A stretch of DNA of 20,815 nt from Acidimicrobiia bacterium (GTDB taxonomy: Bacteria; Actinomycetota; Acidimicrobiia; Spongiisociales; ZC4RG35), in the NCBI GenBank assembly GCA_009377735.1, contig WHTL01000019.1:1-20815 (forward strand), read 5' to 3'. Below the pieces are notes generated by a model, which was not told the origin of the DNA, searched no databases, and saw only the letters and a program-made list of their open reading frames with translations. The position numbers and the translations under genes are program-made. Below, one piece after another: positions 6,776 to 13,050 of the stretch. The first letter of the stretch is position 1, and each line of letters starts with the position of its first letter.

Positions 6776-6804
6776 TTGGCAGGGTCTTGAATCACGGTTA
6801 CAAT
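6776..6804 (+). promoter_or_regulatory. Promoter of the tRNA-Gly/Cys/Val cluster
   Basis: TTGGCA (6776-6781), a 17-bp spacer and TACAAT (6799-6804) place the start near 6811, 4 nt before the tRNA-Gly gene. Each hexamer has one mismatch to consensus, making this one of the strongest promoters in the window. Confidence 0.75.
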
Positions 6805-6814
6805 GTGCCGATAC

Positions 6815-6887
6815 GCGGAAGTAGCTCAGTTGGTAGAGCGCAACCTTGCCAAGGTTGAGGCCGCGGGTTCGAATCCCGTCTTCCGCT
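6815..6887 (+). tRNA. tRNA-Gly (GCC)
   Basis: Full cloverleaf: acceptor GCGGAAG/CTTCCGC, D-arm GCTC...GAGC, anticodon loop TTGCCAA and T-arm GCGGG-TTCGAAT-CCCGT. 73 nt with T as discriminator; the CCA end is not encoded. First gene of a three-tRNA cluster. Confidence 0.96.
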
Positions 6888-6939
6888 CTAGGCTGATCGC
6901 TACGGGGCCGCGACACGGACACGTGAGCGGTCGAGTATT

Positions 6940-7011
6940 GGCGACGTGGCCGAGTGGCTTAGGCGTGGGTCTGCAAAACCCATTACCCCGGTTCGATTCC
7001 GGGCGTCGCCT
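6940..7011 (+). tRNA. tRNA-Cys (GCA)
   Basis: Acceptor GGCGACG/CGTCGCC, anticodon loop CTGCAAA and T-loop TTCGATT are all present. The bases after the discriminator T (7011) read CCA (7012-7014), so the CCA end may be encoded. It is probably co-transcribed with tRNA-Gly. Confidence 0.95.
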
Positions 7012-7015
7012 CCAA

Positions 7016-7087
7016 GGGCCCTTAGCTCAGTGGTAGAGCGCTTCTATGACACGGAAGAGGCCGGTGGTTCGATCCCACCAGGGCCCA
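7016..7087 (+). tRNA. tRNA-Val (GAC)
   Basis: Acceptor GGGCCCT/AGGGCCC, D-arm GCTC...GAGC, anticodon loop ATGACAC and T-loop TTCGATC. It starts 4 nt after tRNA-Cys. The Gly-Cys-Val order is common in actinobacteria. Confidence 0.95.
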
Positions 7088-7210
7088 CAACCCAATCAGC
7101 TCTTACCCCTGAAGAACCTGATAGAGGAACTGCCGGGGAATCATCCTTCTCTTCAGAATCAGAAGCCGACGATATCTGTTTAATTCTGACAGTGCGCTAA
7201 TTTGGTGGCT

Positions 7211-7240
7211 ATGGCAAAGGGGTAACCTGTAAATTGCCAT
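7211..7240. promoter_or_regulatory. Dyad ATGGCAA / TTGCCAT upstream of gene at 7276
   Basis: Perfect 7-bp arms separated by 16 bp. A possible promoter hexamer (TAACCT, 7223-7228) lies between the arms. It could be an operator or a weak hairpin; nothing identifies a binding protein. Confidence 0.3.
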
Positions 7241-7275
7241 GGTAAGAGGTCCAAAGAATCTTAGGAGGTTCTGCT

Positions 7276-7668
7276 ATGCCAATGAGCGACGATCACAAAG
7301 CCGCTCTCGCACAAGGGAGAAGAGAGTCCAAGGCTATTAAGTCATACTTGTCAGCCTTGGGTTCACGCCGACCGGGTCGTCCAGTTACACCGGAGACGAT
7401 CAAACAACGTATCGATGACGTTGCAGAGAAACTAGATAAGGAAACCGACCCACTACGCCAGGTAGGCCTCCGACAGGAACGTCTTGACCTCGAACAGAAG
7501 CTCGAGGAGTTTGATCAGCAGGAAGATGTGGCCGATTTGGAGGCGGGTTTCGTGGAACATGCCGCAAGCTACGCCGAGAGAAAGGGCATCTCCTATCCAG
7601 CCTGGCGCGACTCGGGTGTTCCCGCTTCCGTGCTCAAAAAGGCCGCGATCCCTCGAACTCGACGGTAG
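7276..7668 (+). CDS. Conserved actinobacterial protein of unknown function
   Basis: A 130-residue soluble, charged protein. From memory it resembles a conserved actinobacterial hypothetical family that begins with a MxMSxxHKAALAxGR-like N-terminus, has a GRPVTPETI segment, a predicted coiled-coil middle (about 45-90, rich in Leu/Glu/Lys/Gln heptads) and an ERKGISYPAWRDSGVPASVLKKAAI tail. No catalytic motif is visible. The short AT-hook-like GRP and basic ends would fit nucleic-acid binding, but that is a guess. The ATG has AGGAGG (7263-7268) 7 nt upstream. It lies between a tRNA cluster and a convergent metallopeptidase gene whose stop is 4 nt away. Confidence 0.85.
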   Translation: MPMSDDHKAALAQGRRESKAIKSYLSALGSRRPGRPVTPETIKQRIDDVAEKLDKETDPLRQVGLRQERLDLEQKLEEFDQQEDVADLEAGFVEHAASYAERKGISYPAWRDSGVPASVLKKAAIPRTRR

Positions 7669-7671
7669 GAC

Positions 7672-8037
7672 TCAATCCCAACCGATCTCTGTGAGGCGGT
7701 CATCCTCGATTCCGATGTGGTGAGCCAGTTCGTGCAGCAGGGTCTTTCGAACCTCTGAACGTAACTCGGTCTCACTCAGACCCATCCGGACATGTGGTCC
7801 GCGGAAGATGGTGATCTGGTCGGGGAGAGCACCCCAATATTCCTCGGATCTCTCCAGGAGATTGACACCGTCGTAAATGCCGAGGAGGTCCCCATGTTCG
7901 GCCTCGATTTCGGCGGGTGGCTCCTCTTCGACAAGGATCAGGAGATTGTCGATTCTTTCCACCACCCAGTCGGGAAGATTGTCGACGGCGTCATCGACCA
8001 CGGTCTCGAACCAGGTCATATTTGGGACGTGGTGCAT
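7672..8037 (-). CDS. Zincin-type metallopeptidase family protein (PF06262-like)
   Basis: A 121-residue protein of the small actinobacterial zincin family. Its C-terminus has the zinc motif HELAHHIGIEDDRL (His102, Glu103, His106, Asp112: HExxHxxGxxD). The N-terminal part (FETVVDDAVDNLPDWVVERIDNLLILVEEEP) and GIYDGVNLLER are also typical. Substrates are unknown. Possible starts are GTG 8046, ATG 8037 and ATG 8019. None has a Shine-Dalgarno, but TACCGT (8050-8045) ends 7 nt before ATG 8037, fitting a leaderless transcript. ATG 8019 (MTWFETVV) is also reasonable. It diverges from tRNA-Val(CAC). Confidence 0.85.
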   Translation of the reverse strand: MHHVPNMTWFETVVDDAVDNLPDWVVERIDNLLILVEEEPPAEIEAEHGDLLGIYDGVNLLERSEEYWGALPDQITIFRGPHVRMGLSETELRSEVRKTLLHELAHHIGIEDDRLTEIGWD

Positions 8038-8066
8038 TGACGGCACGGTATCATGGCGGTCGTTAC

Positions 8067-8138
8067 GGGCGCTTAGCTCAGTGGTAGAGCGCTGCCTTCA
8101 CACGGCAGAGGCCAGTAGTTCGATCCTACTAGCGCCCA
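8067..8138 (+). tRNA. tRNA-Val (CAC), integration site of an island
   Basis: Acceptor GGGCGCT/AGCGCCC, D-arm GCTC...GAGC, anticodon stem CTGCC/GGCAG with loop TTCACAC, and T-arm AGTAG-TTCGATC-CTACT. 72 nt with A as discriminator. TATCAT (8049-8054) is a likely -10. The 3' half is repeated at 13007-13050, marking this gene as the attachment site of the downstream island; the intact copy is here. Confidence 0.95.
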
Positions 8139-8140
8139 CC
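8097..8140. repeat. attL: 3' half of tRNA-Val(CAC)
   Basis: Matches 13007-13050 at 40 of 44 positions. The last 28 bp (8113-8140 against 13023-13050) are identical. The repeat runs from the anticodon loop to just past the 3' end of the tRNA, the standard att geometry of tyrosine-integrase elements. Confidence 0.88.
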
Positions 8141-8163
8141 TATATCTAGCCGGTAGTTTGTGG

Positions 8164-8376
8164 TCATAAGGGTGGATTTCGCGGGTTGGTATCATTGGTC
8201 AGTGCCTCCTGAGTGCCTCCTGAGTGCCTCTGGGCCTCCGGAATCGCCTCATTCAGTCGTTCCGAGGTGGACAGTACTGAGTCGGGATACAAGTGTCCGT
8301 ATCGCTCGAGCATCGAGATAGCAAGCCCTCTCGGTGCACCGAAAGCATCCACCGAGGGCTTCCAACTGACTTTCAA
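8164..8376 (-). pseudogene. Tyrosine integrase, C-terminal remnant
   Basis: The translation contains LERYGHLYPDSVLSTSERLNEAI, which matches the end of phage/island tyrosine recombinases around the catalytic tyrosine (RYGHLYP). The preceding HxLRH region and the rest of the catalytic and core-binding domains are missing. The residues N-terminal to the match (MKVSWKPSVDAFGAPRG) do not look like an integrase, so a deletion joint lies near 8315-8330. Location just inside attL, 26 bp from the tRNA repeat, is where the integrase of such an island belongs. The first codon is a TTG; no translation signal is visible. Confidence 0.65.
8201..8231 (+). repeat. Short tandem repeat, 11-bp unit
   Basis: AGTGCCTCCTG occurs twice head to tail (8201-8211, 8212-8222), followed by a partial third unit (8223-8231). 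It lies in the integrase remnant, where it reads on the minus strand as part of a GGTQEALTND-type tail. Confidence 0.7.
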
Positions 8377-8378
8377 AC

Positions 8379-8588
8379 TCAGGGCAGCAAGCAGTGATGG
8401 CCGCTCCGAACAACCACCCGATGTCGGATGATTCTATGTAAAATGATGTCTAACGCATCCTCCCTGAAGTTGTCTGTCGAGGAATCATCATCTGCCGAGA
8501 CGGGCTGAGAATCCTCCTCAGGCTCCAGGTCCATCTCATCGAGTGCAAGCTCAGCATCCGATTGTTCGACTGATAGCCATCTCCTCAT
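8379..8588 (-). CDS. Small acidic ORF, unrecognised
   Basis: 69 codons from ATG 8588, giving an acidic middle (LALDEMDLEPEEDSQPVSADDD) and a His/Arg-rich end. There is no Shine-Dalgarno and no family resemblance. It may be a fragment of a larger gene broken during decay of the island, or not coding at all. Apart from it, the stretch between the integrase remnant and the SARP gene holds nothing I can support. Confidence 0.2.
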   Translation of the reverse strand: MRRWLSVEQSDAELALDEMDLEPEEDSQPVSADDDSSTDNFREDALDIILHRIIRHRVVVRSGHHCLLP

Positions 8589-8625
8589 GAACCACTGGTT
8601 GTCGTCGTGGTTGGCGTTGGCGGCC

Positions 8626-10419
8626 TCAGAGGGCGGTGAGATGTTTCAAGGCCAGGTTGTCTATGTCGGCGGCCAGGACGCGTGCCATGACCGCACTCTC
8701 CTCATCCCCGGCAGATACGTTGTGTAGAAGGGAGCGTGTTACCAGTTCGCGCATACCGGTGCGGGAGGCCTCCTGATGCATGGTGGCGATCCACGATTCG
8801 GTGTCATGATGCCCGTGCTTCAAGCCGAGTCGGCACTGGGCATCAAGGATGTGGACGTTGAGCCAGAGATAGGTGTCGGAGAGTCGGTTGCATCGAACTC
8901 TGGCATCGGCCATCACCTGGAAGGCACGTTCGGTCTCGTTTTGGGCGTCGGCAGCCAGGGCCAGGGCACGCGCCGCCGCCCCTTCCCAACAAGGATCACC
9001 AAGCTGACATGCCTGGGCGAACGCCTGGTTGAGGGTCGCCACTGATTCGGTCAGGTCGCCACGGGCGAGCTGAGTCTCTCCCAGCAGCGCGAGGGGCCAC
9101 GGCAGGAATGCCAACCACTGGTGCTGGCTGCCGAGGCCGATCGAGGCTTCCAACTCCTCTGTCGCCGCCTCTAGGTCGCCCCGAAGCAGATATATACGGC
9201 CCAGCATCGCTTGGGCGTATGCCGCGGTTCGTCCGTCACCGGCTCCTCGGGCTACCTCTACCGCCTCGTTGAGTACCGACAAAGCTTCGGGATAGGACCC
9301 ACGGTCGCTATGCACGGCGCCGAGATAGCCCTGCGCTTTGGCCGCCAAGGGGCTCGAGGGGTTGCAAAGATCCAATGCGCTGGTGAGTGATGTTTCTGCC
9401 TGGTCGTACCGGGCGCGTAAGAAGTCGATGTAGCCCAGCTCGATACGGACCCTTGCGGCCAGGTCCTCGTCCTCGTCGACGACAATGTCGCGTGCGATAT
9501 GGAGGGCTGTGGTTCCTTCTTCGTCCTCGCCACGCAGTGAGTGAATCACCGCCTCGGCGAGCACGAGGCGTGACTCGACTCGAAGGCGCGGTATTGCGGA
9601 GCGATCGGCCAGAGATACCGCGGCGCGGAGCGAGTCCACCCCTGAAGCGGTTGCACCTGCGACCATCGCCGCGTGCCCGGCCTCGATGATCGCCTTGACC
9701 GATGCTTCTGGATCTATGTTGTTGGTGCCGAACAAAGGCGAGCGCATCGCATTCTGGACTGCGGGCCCAGGCTCGATCCCCAGTTCATTGGAGAAGAGGT
9801 CAACGCAATGGTCACAGTGGAGTCGGGCGGCCCGCTCGTCCCCGGTCATGCGAAAGCAGCGGATCACCAAAGCCTGGTGGTTATCGTCGTATGGATTGAT
9901 GCTTACGAGCTGAACCGCGTACTTGACTGCATCGTCGTGCGACCCGGCGGATAGGGACGAGAGCGCGGCCTCGTGCAGAGTCGCTTCGGTTGCCGCGGCG
10001 AATCTGCTGCGCTTCGAGAGGAGCCAGGACTCGAAGGCCGCGGCATCGCGGAACGCCATCCCCTCCAACAACTCCGATCCCAGACCCGGAAGGGCAACGG
10101 CAGCATCCCAAGGGCCATGGGTCAACACCTCGACGTCGACTGTCGAGCCCTCGGGCAGGCTGAGCGTGATTGGGTTTCCCTCCACCTGGGCTTCCTCGCC
10201 GAGAGCACGTTGGAGCTCGAAAAGACTCCAGCGCAAGGCTCGTAGCGGGTCATCAGCTGATCCGAACAGGAGGTTGGCGATCTGGATGCGGGTGGGGGGA
10301 CGTTCGGCAAGTAGCAGGAGGGCGAGAAGCGCCCAGCTCTTGAGGCTGCGAAAGCGGTAGGGGTCTCCGCCCTTTGTCTCAATTGAGGGGATGCCAAGAA
10401 GGTTGATTGTCACACTCAT
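8626..10419 (-). CDS. SARP-family transcriptional regulator (BTAD plus TPR)
   Basis: A 597-residue regulator. An OmpR-like winged helix lies at about residues 1-95 (MSVTINLLGIPSIET, then LKSWALLALLLLAERPPTRIQIANLLF and LRWSLFELQRALG). The bacterial transcriptional activation domain follows (about 95-240, including the FRMTGDERAARLHCDHCVDLFSNELGIEPGP segment), then a long tetratricopeptide-like helical region (about 250-590). There is no NB-ARC/AAA ATPase domain, unlike AfsR. The frame is open to TTG 10452, but ATG 10419 fits the family N-terminus. Upstream are direct TCAAACG heptamers, the type of site SARPs bind. The likely targets are its own promoter and the divergent DUF4242-MaoC-MFS genes; that is inference. 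Confidence 0.88.
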   Translation of the reverse strand: MSVTINLLGIPSIETKGGDPYRFRSLKSWALLALLLLAERPPTRIQIANLLFGSADDPLRALRWSLFELQRALGEEAQVEGNPITLSLPEGSTVDVEVLTHGPWDAAVALPGLGSELLEGMAFRDAAAFESWLLSKRSRFAAATEATLHEAALSSLSAGSHDDAVKYAVQLVSINPYDDNHQALVIRCFRMTGDERAARLHCDHCVDLFSNELGIEPGPAVQNAMRSPLFGTNNIDPEASVKAIIEAGHAAMVAGATASGVDSLRAAVSLADRSAIPRLRVESRLVLAEAVIHSLRGEDEEGTTALHIARDIVVDEDEDLAARVRIELGYIDFLRARYDQAETSLTSALDLCNPSSPLAAKAQGYLGAVHSDRGSYPEALSVLNEAVEVARGAGDGRTAAYAQAMLGRIYLLRGDLEAATEELEASIGLGSQHQWLAFLPWPLALLGETQLARGDLTESVATLNQAFAQACQLGDPCWEGAAARALALAADAQNETERAFQVMADARVRCNRLSDTYLWLNVHILDAQCRLGLKHGHHDTESWIATMHQEASRTGMRELVTRSLLHNVSAGDEESAVMARVLAADIDNLALKHLTAL

Positions 10420-10448
10420 GTCCGGTCGATCGTCCTCGTCCGCGCCCG

Positions 10449-10468
10449 TCAAACGAGCCGATCAAACG
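10449..10468. promoter_or_regulatory. Paired TCAAACG heptamers, proximal to the SARP gene
   Basis: TCAAACG at 10449-10455 and 10462-10468, start-to-start 13 bp. The pair reappears almost identically at 10712-10730. Likely operator of the SARP gene; it overlaps the TTG alternative start. Confidence 0.5.
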
Positions 10469-10472
10469 GTAG

Positions 10473-10766
10473 CCCTCCAGGTCATCTTGCTGGAGCGCGG
10501 TGAGGTCCTTCGCTACCGACGACCACACCAGGACCTTCTGCATTTACGACGGGCTATCACCTGGGGCGATCCGCCGAGCCGCAGGTCTCAGCGACCTACC
10601 AGTGAACAGGATCTCAGAGGTCTCGGTTCTGGAACCGTACTTCTACGTGGAAGCCGAGGCTGAGAAAGCTGCTGGCAATGGTGGCCGTCAAACAAAATCT
10701 CGTTGGCGCATTCAAACGAGCCATCAAACGGAGGCGAGGTTTGATACACGTGACCGGGGCTCATAG
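10473..10766 (+). pseudogene. DUF4242 protein, truncated copy
   Basis: The frame contains WSAVRSFATDDHTRTFCIYD, then GLSPGAIRRAAGLSDLPVNRISEV and LEPYFYVEA, which fits the core and end of a DUF4242 protein (the family that includes the nickel-binding SCO4226). A TAG at 10470-10472 closes the frame upstream and the N-terminal strand of about 20-25 residues is absent. The last 30 codons run into operator-like repeats and look non-coding. The first possible start is GTG 10500, which would cut the domain further. It is probably a decayed paralogue of the intact gene at 10790. Confidence 0.5.
10688..10744. promoter_or_regulatory. TCAAAC heptamer cluster upstream of the DUF4242 gene
   Basis: TCAAACA at 10688-10694, TCAAACG at 10712-10718 and 10724-10730 (12 bp apart), and an inverted TTTGA at 10740-10744. 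The stretch around the two middle copies repeats the 10449-10468 site with a 1-bp shorter spacer. It lies 45-100 bp before the DUF4242 start, where an activator would bind. Confidence 0.5.
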
Positions 10767-10789
10767 CCCAAGACTGAAGGAGAAAATGT

Positions 10790-11041
10790 ATGCCGTTGTT
10801 CATGGATGTCCATGATGGGATTCCCGATGAGGCCGACGCCGAGGCTGTGGCGGAGGCGCATCGGGCGGATCTGCGGATTCAGGAAAAGTACAACACCCGC
10901 TTTATCAACTATTGGCTGGACGCCGAGGCTCGCAAGATCTTCTGCTTGGTCGACGCTCCCGATGCCGAGACTGCCCACACCGTACATCGGGAAGCGCATG
11001 GTCTCGTCGCTGATGAGATGTACCAGGTGGAACAGGGCTGA
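10790..11041 (+). CDS. DUF4242 family protein (SCO4226-like)
   Basis: An 83-residue single-domain protein with the family pattern: MPLFMDVHDGI at the start, AEAHRADLRIQEKYNTRFINYW, then KIFCLVDAPDAETAHTVHREAHGL and ADEMYQVEQG. The structurally studied member SCO4226 of Streptomyces binds nickel in a ferredoxin-like fold; the physiological role is not settled. The conserved His of MDVH, the Cys of FCLVDAP and the His residues of VHREAHGL are candidate ligands. AAGGAG (10777-10782) lies 7 nt before the ATG. The stop overlaps the next start (TGATG), so it is coupled to the broken secreted-protein gene and probably co-transcribed with the MaoC and MFS genes. Confidence 0.88.
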   Translation: MPLFMDVHDGIPDEADAEAVAEAHRADLRIQEKYNTRFINYWLDAEARKIFCLVDAPDAETAHTVHREAHGLVADEMYQVEQG

Positions 11042-11245
11042 TGTCACGTATGACCGCAATCGTGATGACAACCCTGGTGCTGCTGGTGCTGGCACCGCTG
11101 GGGGCTTTGGGCGGGTGACCGATTCTCCGACGTACTCGACAACAACATCCTCCACGGTATCAAGCGCCGGGCGGACTCCTCATCTGAGAAGACACCGTTT
11201 CAAAAGGTAGGAGGAAGCAATGGAGATCGAAGATGCCGTTGCTGA
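11041..11245 (+). pseudogene. Frameshifted secreted protein with S-layer-like repeat
   Basis: The ATG overlapping the DUF4242 stop opens a typical signal peptide (MTTLVLLVLAPLGALGG) that ends at TGA 11116-11118 after 25 codons. Moving one base, the reading continues DRFSDVLDNNILHGIKRRAD, which resembles the F-[ST]-D-V-x-x-x-N-x-x-H-x-x-I-x-x-x-A-D repeat of S-layer-homology-like domains common in secreted proteins of Acidimicrobiia. The shift is in the G-rich run 11110-11116 and is equivalent to one extra G. The shifted frame then drifts to a stop at 11243-11245, so even without the frameshift only about 65 residues would remain. It is a remnant or, less likely, a sequencing error in a short gene. 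Confidence 0.5.
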
Positions 11246-11715
11246 GAAAGGTGGTCACCGTGGTTGAGGTTTGGGCCGCCGAAGCACCGAGGATTGGAGA
11301 TGTCGCCGAGATGTCCCGCGAGGTGAGTGTCCGCGACATCGAGGTCTTCACCGAGCTCAGCGGGGATCGGAACCCTCTCCACTACGACCAGGACATCGCG
11401 GCGTCGACACCGTTCGGGGAGATCATCGTGCAGGGTGGGGTGACGACTGCCATCCTGAATGCCGTCGTGGCCGAGCAGCTACCGGGACCGGGCTCGGTCT
11501 TTCTGCAGCTCGACCTGCGCTTCCTCGCCCCTGTCCGCCCCGGTGACACAATCACGGGAGCAGTGGTGGTGACCGGCGTGCGGCGGGACAAGCCGATCGC
11601 GAACCTTGATGTGCGGGTAACCCGCGACGATGACACCTGCGCCGTGGAGGGGACCGCAGTCACCTACACGGCCGCGATCGGACGACCAGTCCAAGGCTCT
11701 GTTTCAACCAAGTGA
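11233..11715 (+). CDS. MaoC-like hydratase (hotdog fold)
   Basis: A 160-residue single-hotdog protein with the hydratase-2 motif FTELSGDRNPLHYDQDIA (catalytic pair Asp45 and His50), followed by FGEIIVQGGV and the LDLRFLAPVRPGDTITGAVVVTGV strand region. Such enzymes are (R)-specific enoyl-CoA hydratases or other acyl-CoA/ACP hydratases. The start is uncertain. ATG 11233 has GGAG 7 nt upstream; a stronger AGGAGG (11209-11214) serves ATG 11220, but that frame closes after 15 codons. Starts at GTG 11251 or later would still keep the domain. The stop overlaps the MFS start (GTGA), so the two are translationally coupled. Confidence 0.9.
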   Translation: MPLLRKVVTVVEVWAAEAPRIGDVAEMSREVSVRDIEVFTELSGDRNPLHYDQDIAASTPFGEIIVQGGVTTAILNAVVAEQLPGPGSVFLQLDLRFLAPVRPGDTITGAVVVTGVRRDKPIANLDVRVTRDDDTCAVEGTAVTYTAAIGRPVQGSVSTK

Positions 11716-12896
11716 AAGAGGAGGCTGCCGGTCAGAACGGCGCCCTGGCACTACTCGCCGTCGCGATGCTGCTGGCGATGACGACCTGGTTCTCGGCATC
11801 GGCGGTAGTGCCCCAGCTCCGTGCCGACTGGAGCCTGTCGGCGAGTGAGAGCGCGATGCTCACGATCGCGGTGCAGCTCGGATTCGTGGCGGGGGCATTG
11901 CTCAGCTCACTTCTGACCCTGGCGGACGTGCTTCCCCCACGGCGGATGATGCTCGTGGGGGCGATCGGAGCGGCGCTTGCCAATCTATTGCTTCTCGGCG
12001 TCGACAGTGCCGCGCTGGCGACTCCCCTGCGCTTCCTCACGGGCTTCTTCCTGGCAGCCGTGTACCCCTCGGGGATGAAATCCATGGCGACATGGTTCCG
12101 ACGCGGCCGCGGTATGGCGCTCGGAGTGATGGTTGGCGCTCTCACCCTCGGGTCCGCTGCGCCCCACCTCGTGAACGGCCTCGGCGGACTCAACTGGTGT
12201 ACCGTTGTCTGGACGACCTCGCTCCTCACGGTGCTCGGTGGCGTTGTCGCCGAGACGATGGTGAGCGACGGGCCTTTTGCGTTCCCACGGGCTCGTTTCC
12301 GGCCGGGGCAGGCGGTCGCCGTGTTTCGGGACCGTAAGGTGCGGCTCGCCTGCTATGGATACTTCGGCCACATGTGGGAGCTCTACGCCATGTGGGCCTG
12401 GATTGTCGTGTTCTTCTCCGACCTCCTGGACGAGCGCGGGCTTGGCGGGGAGGCAGTCGCGCCCTTCATCGCATTCGCCACCATCGGCATCGGAGCTGCC
12501 GGATGTGTCGTTGGAGGTGTTCTCGCGGACCGTCGGGGGAGACCCTGGCTCACGTCGGTCGCCATGGTCGCGTCCGGATCGGCATCCGTGTTGATCGGTC
12601 TAATTAGGAATTCCCCTCTGGGCGTCGTGATCACCGTGGCTCTCTTCTGGGGCTTCTGGGTCGTGGCGGATTCGGCCCAGTTCTCGGCCATGATCACCGA
12701 GGTCGCCGATCAGACCTATGTGGGTACAGCTCTTACACTCCAGCTTGCGATCGGGTTCTCGCTGACGGTCGTCACGATCTGGCTCGTGCCGCTATTACAG
12801 GACGAGCTCACCTGGCGCTGGGCGTTCGCGGTGCTCGTACCGGGACCCGCCCTGGGTACGGCCGCGATGAGGAGACTCAGCTCGCTCATGCGCTAG
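11712..12896 (+). CDS. MFS transporter
   Basis: A 394-residue major facilitator with about twelve hydrophobic segments. Supporting features are the PSGMKSMATWFRRGRGMALGVMVGALTLGSAAPHLVNGL region typical of helices 4-5 in nitrate/cyanate-like and drug/H+ MFS members, and the loop motif GGVLADRRGRPWL between helices 8 and 9. The first segment (ALLAVAMLLAMTTWFSASAVVPQL) resembles NarK/CynX-type carriers, but the substrate cannot be read. The GTG start at 11712 overlaps the MaoC stop, and no separate ribosome-binding site is visible. It is the last gene of the island before the right attachment repeat; 12897-13006 holds nothing I can support beyond a GC-rich C-run/G-run hairpin without a T-tract. 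Confidence 0.9.
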   Translation: MKEEAAGQNGALALLAVAMLLAMTTWFSASAVVPQLRADWSLSASESAMLTIAVQLGFVAGALLSSLLTLADVLPPRRMMLVGAIGAALANLLLLGVDSAALATPLRFLTGFFLAAVYPSGMKSMATWFRRGRGMALGVMVGALTLGSAAPHLVNGLGGLNWCTVVWTTSLLTVLGGVVAETMVSDGPFAFPRARFRPGQAVAVFRDRKVRLACYGYFGHMWELYAMWAWIVVFFSDLLDERGLGGEAVAPFIAFATIGIGAAGCVVGGVLADRRGRPWLTSVAMVASGSASVLIGLIRNSPLGVVITVALFWGFWVVADSAQFSAMITEVADQTYVGTALTLQLAIGFSLTVVTIWLVPLLQDELTWRWAFAVLVPGPALGTAAMRRLSSLMR

Positions 12897-13006
12897 CGGT
12901 ACCTCGGAGCGACACACGCACAATCCCCGCCGGGGGGCCGTCGAACGACAAGGTTTGGACACCCATGGGCTTGCTACGAGGGAGCACGAAAAATCTCCGA
13001 TCCGCT

Positions 13007-13050
13007 TTCAGGCGGCAGACGTCAGTAGTTCGATCCTACTAGCGCCCACC
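13007..13050. repeat. attR: displaced 3' half of tRNA-Val(CAC)
   Basis: Second copy of the tRNA 3' half, identical to 8113-8140 over its last 28 bp, with four mismatches in the anticodon-arm part (13011, 13012, 13020, 13022). The 5' half of a tRNA is absent. It overlaps the last four codons, stop included, of the membrane-protein gene on the other strand. Confidence 0.88.

Larger units (their letters stand above)
8097..13050. mobile_element. Decayed genomic island in tRNA-Val(CAC), about 4.9 kb
   Basis: The segment is bounded by a 44-bp imperfect (28-bp perfect) direct repeat of the tRNA 3' half and carries the tail of a tyrosine integrase immediately inside the tRNA end. Its contents are an acidic small ORF, a SARP/BTAD regulator, a DUF4242 fragment, an intact DUF4242 gene, a frameshifted secreted-protein remnant, a MaoC-like hydratase and an MFS transporter. 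No complete integrase, excisionase or replication gene remains, so it is probably fixed. The genes outside on both sides are on the opposite strand to the tRNA and read towards it. Confidence 0.78.

Noticed and set aside
8201..8231. Possible CRISPR or iteron array
   Set aside because: Only two full and one partial 11-bp units with no spacers; too short for either and better explained by slippage in a remnant.
12926..12941. GC-rich hairpin (CCCC/GGGG) after the MFS gene as a terminator
   Set aside because: The stem is only 4 bp and no T-tract follows on either strand.
13007..13050. A second functional tRNA-Val
   Set aside because: Only the 3' half is present; there is no acceptor 5' strand, D-arm or complete anticodon stem, so it is an att duplicate, not a gene.
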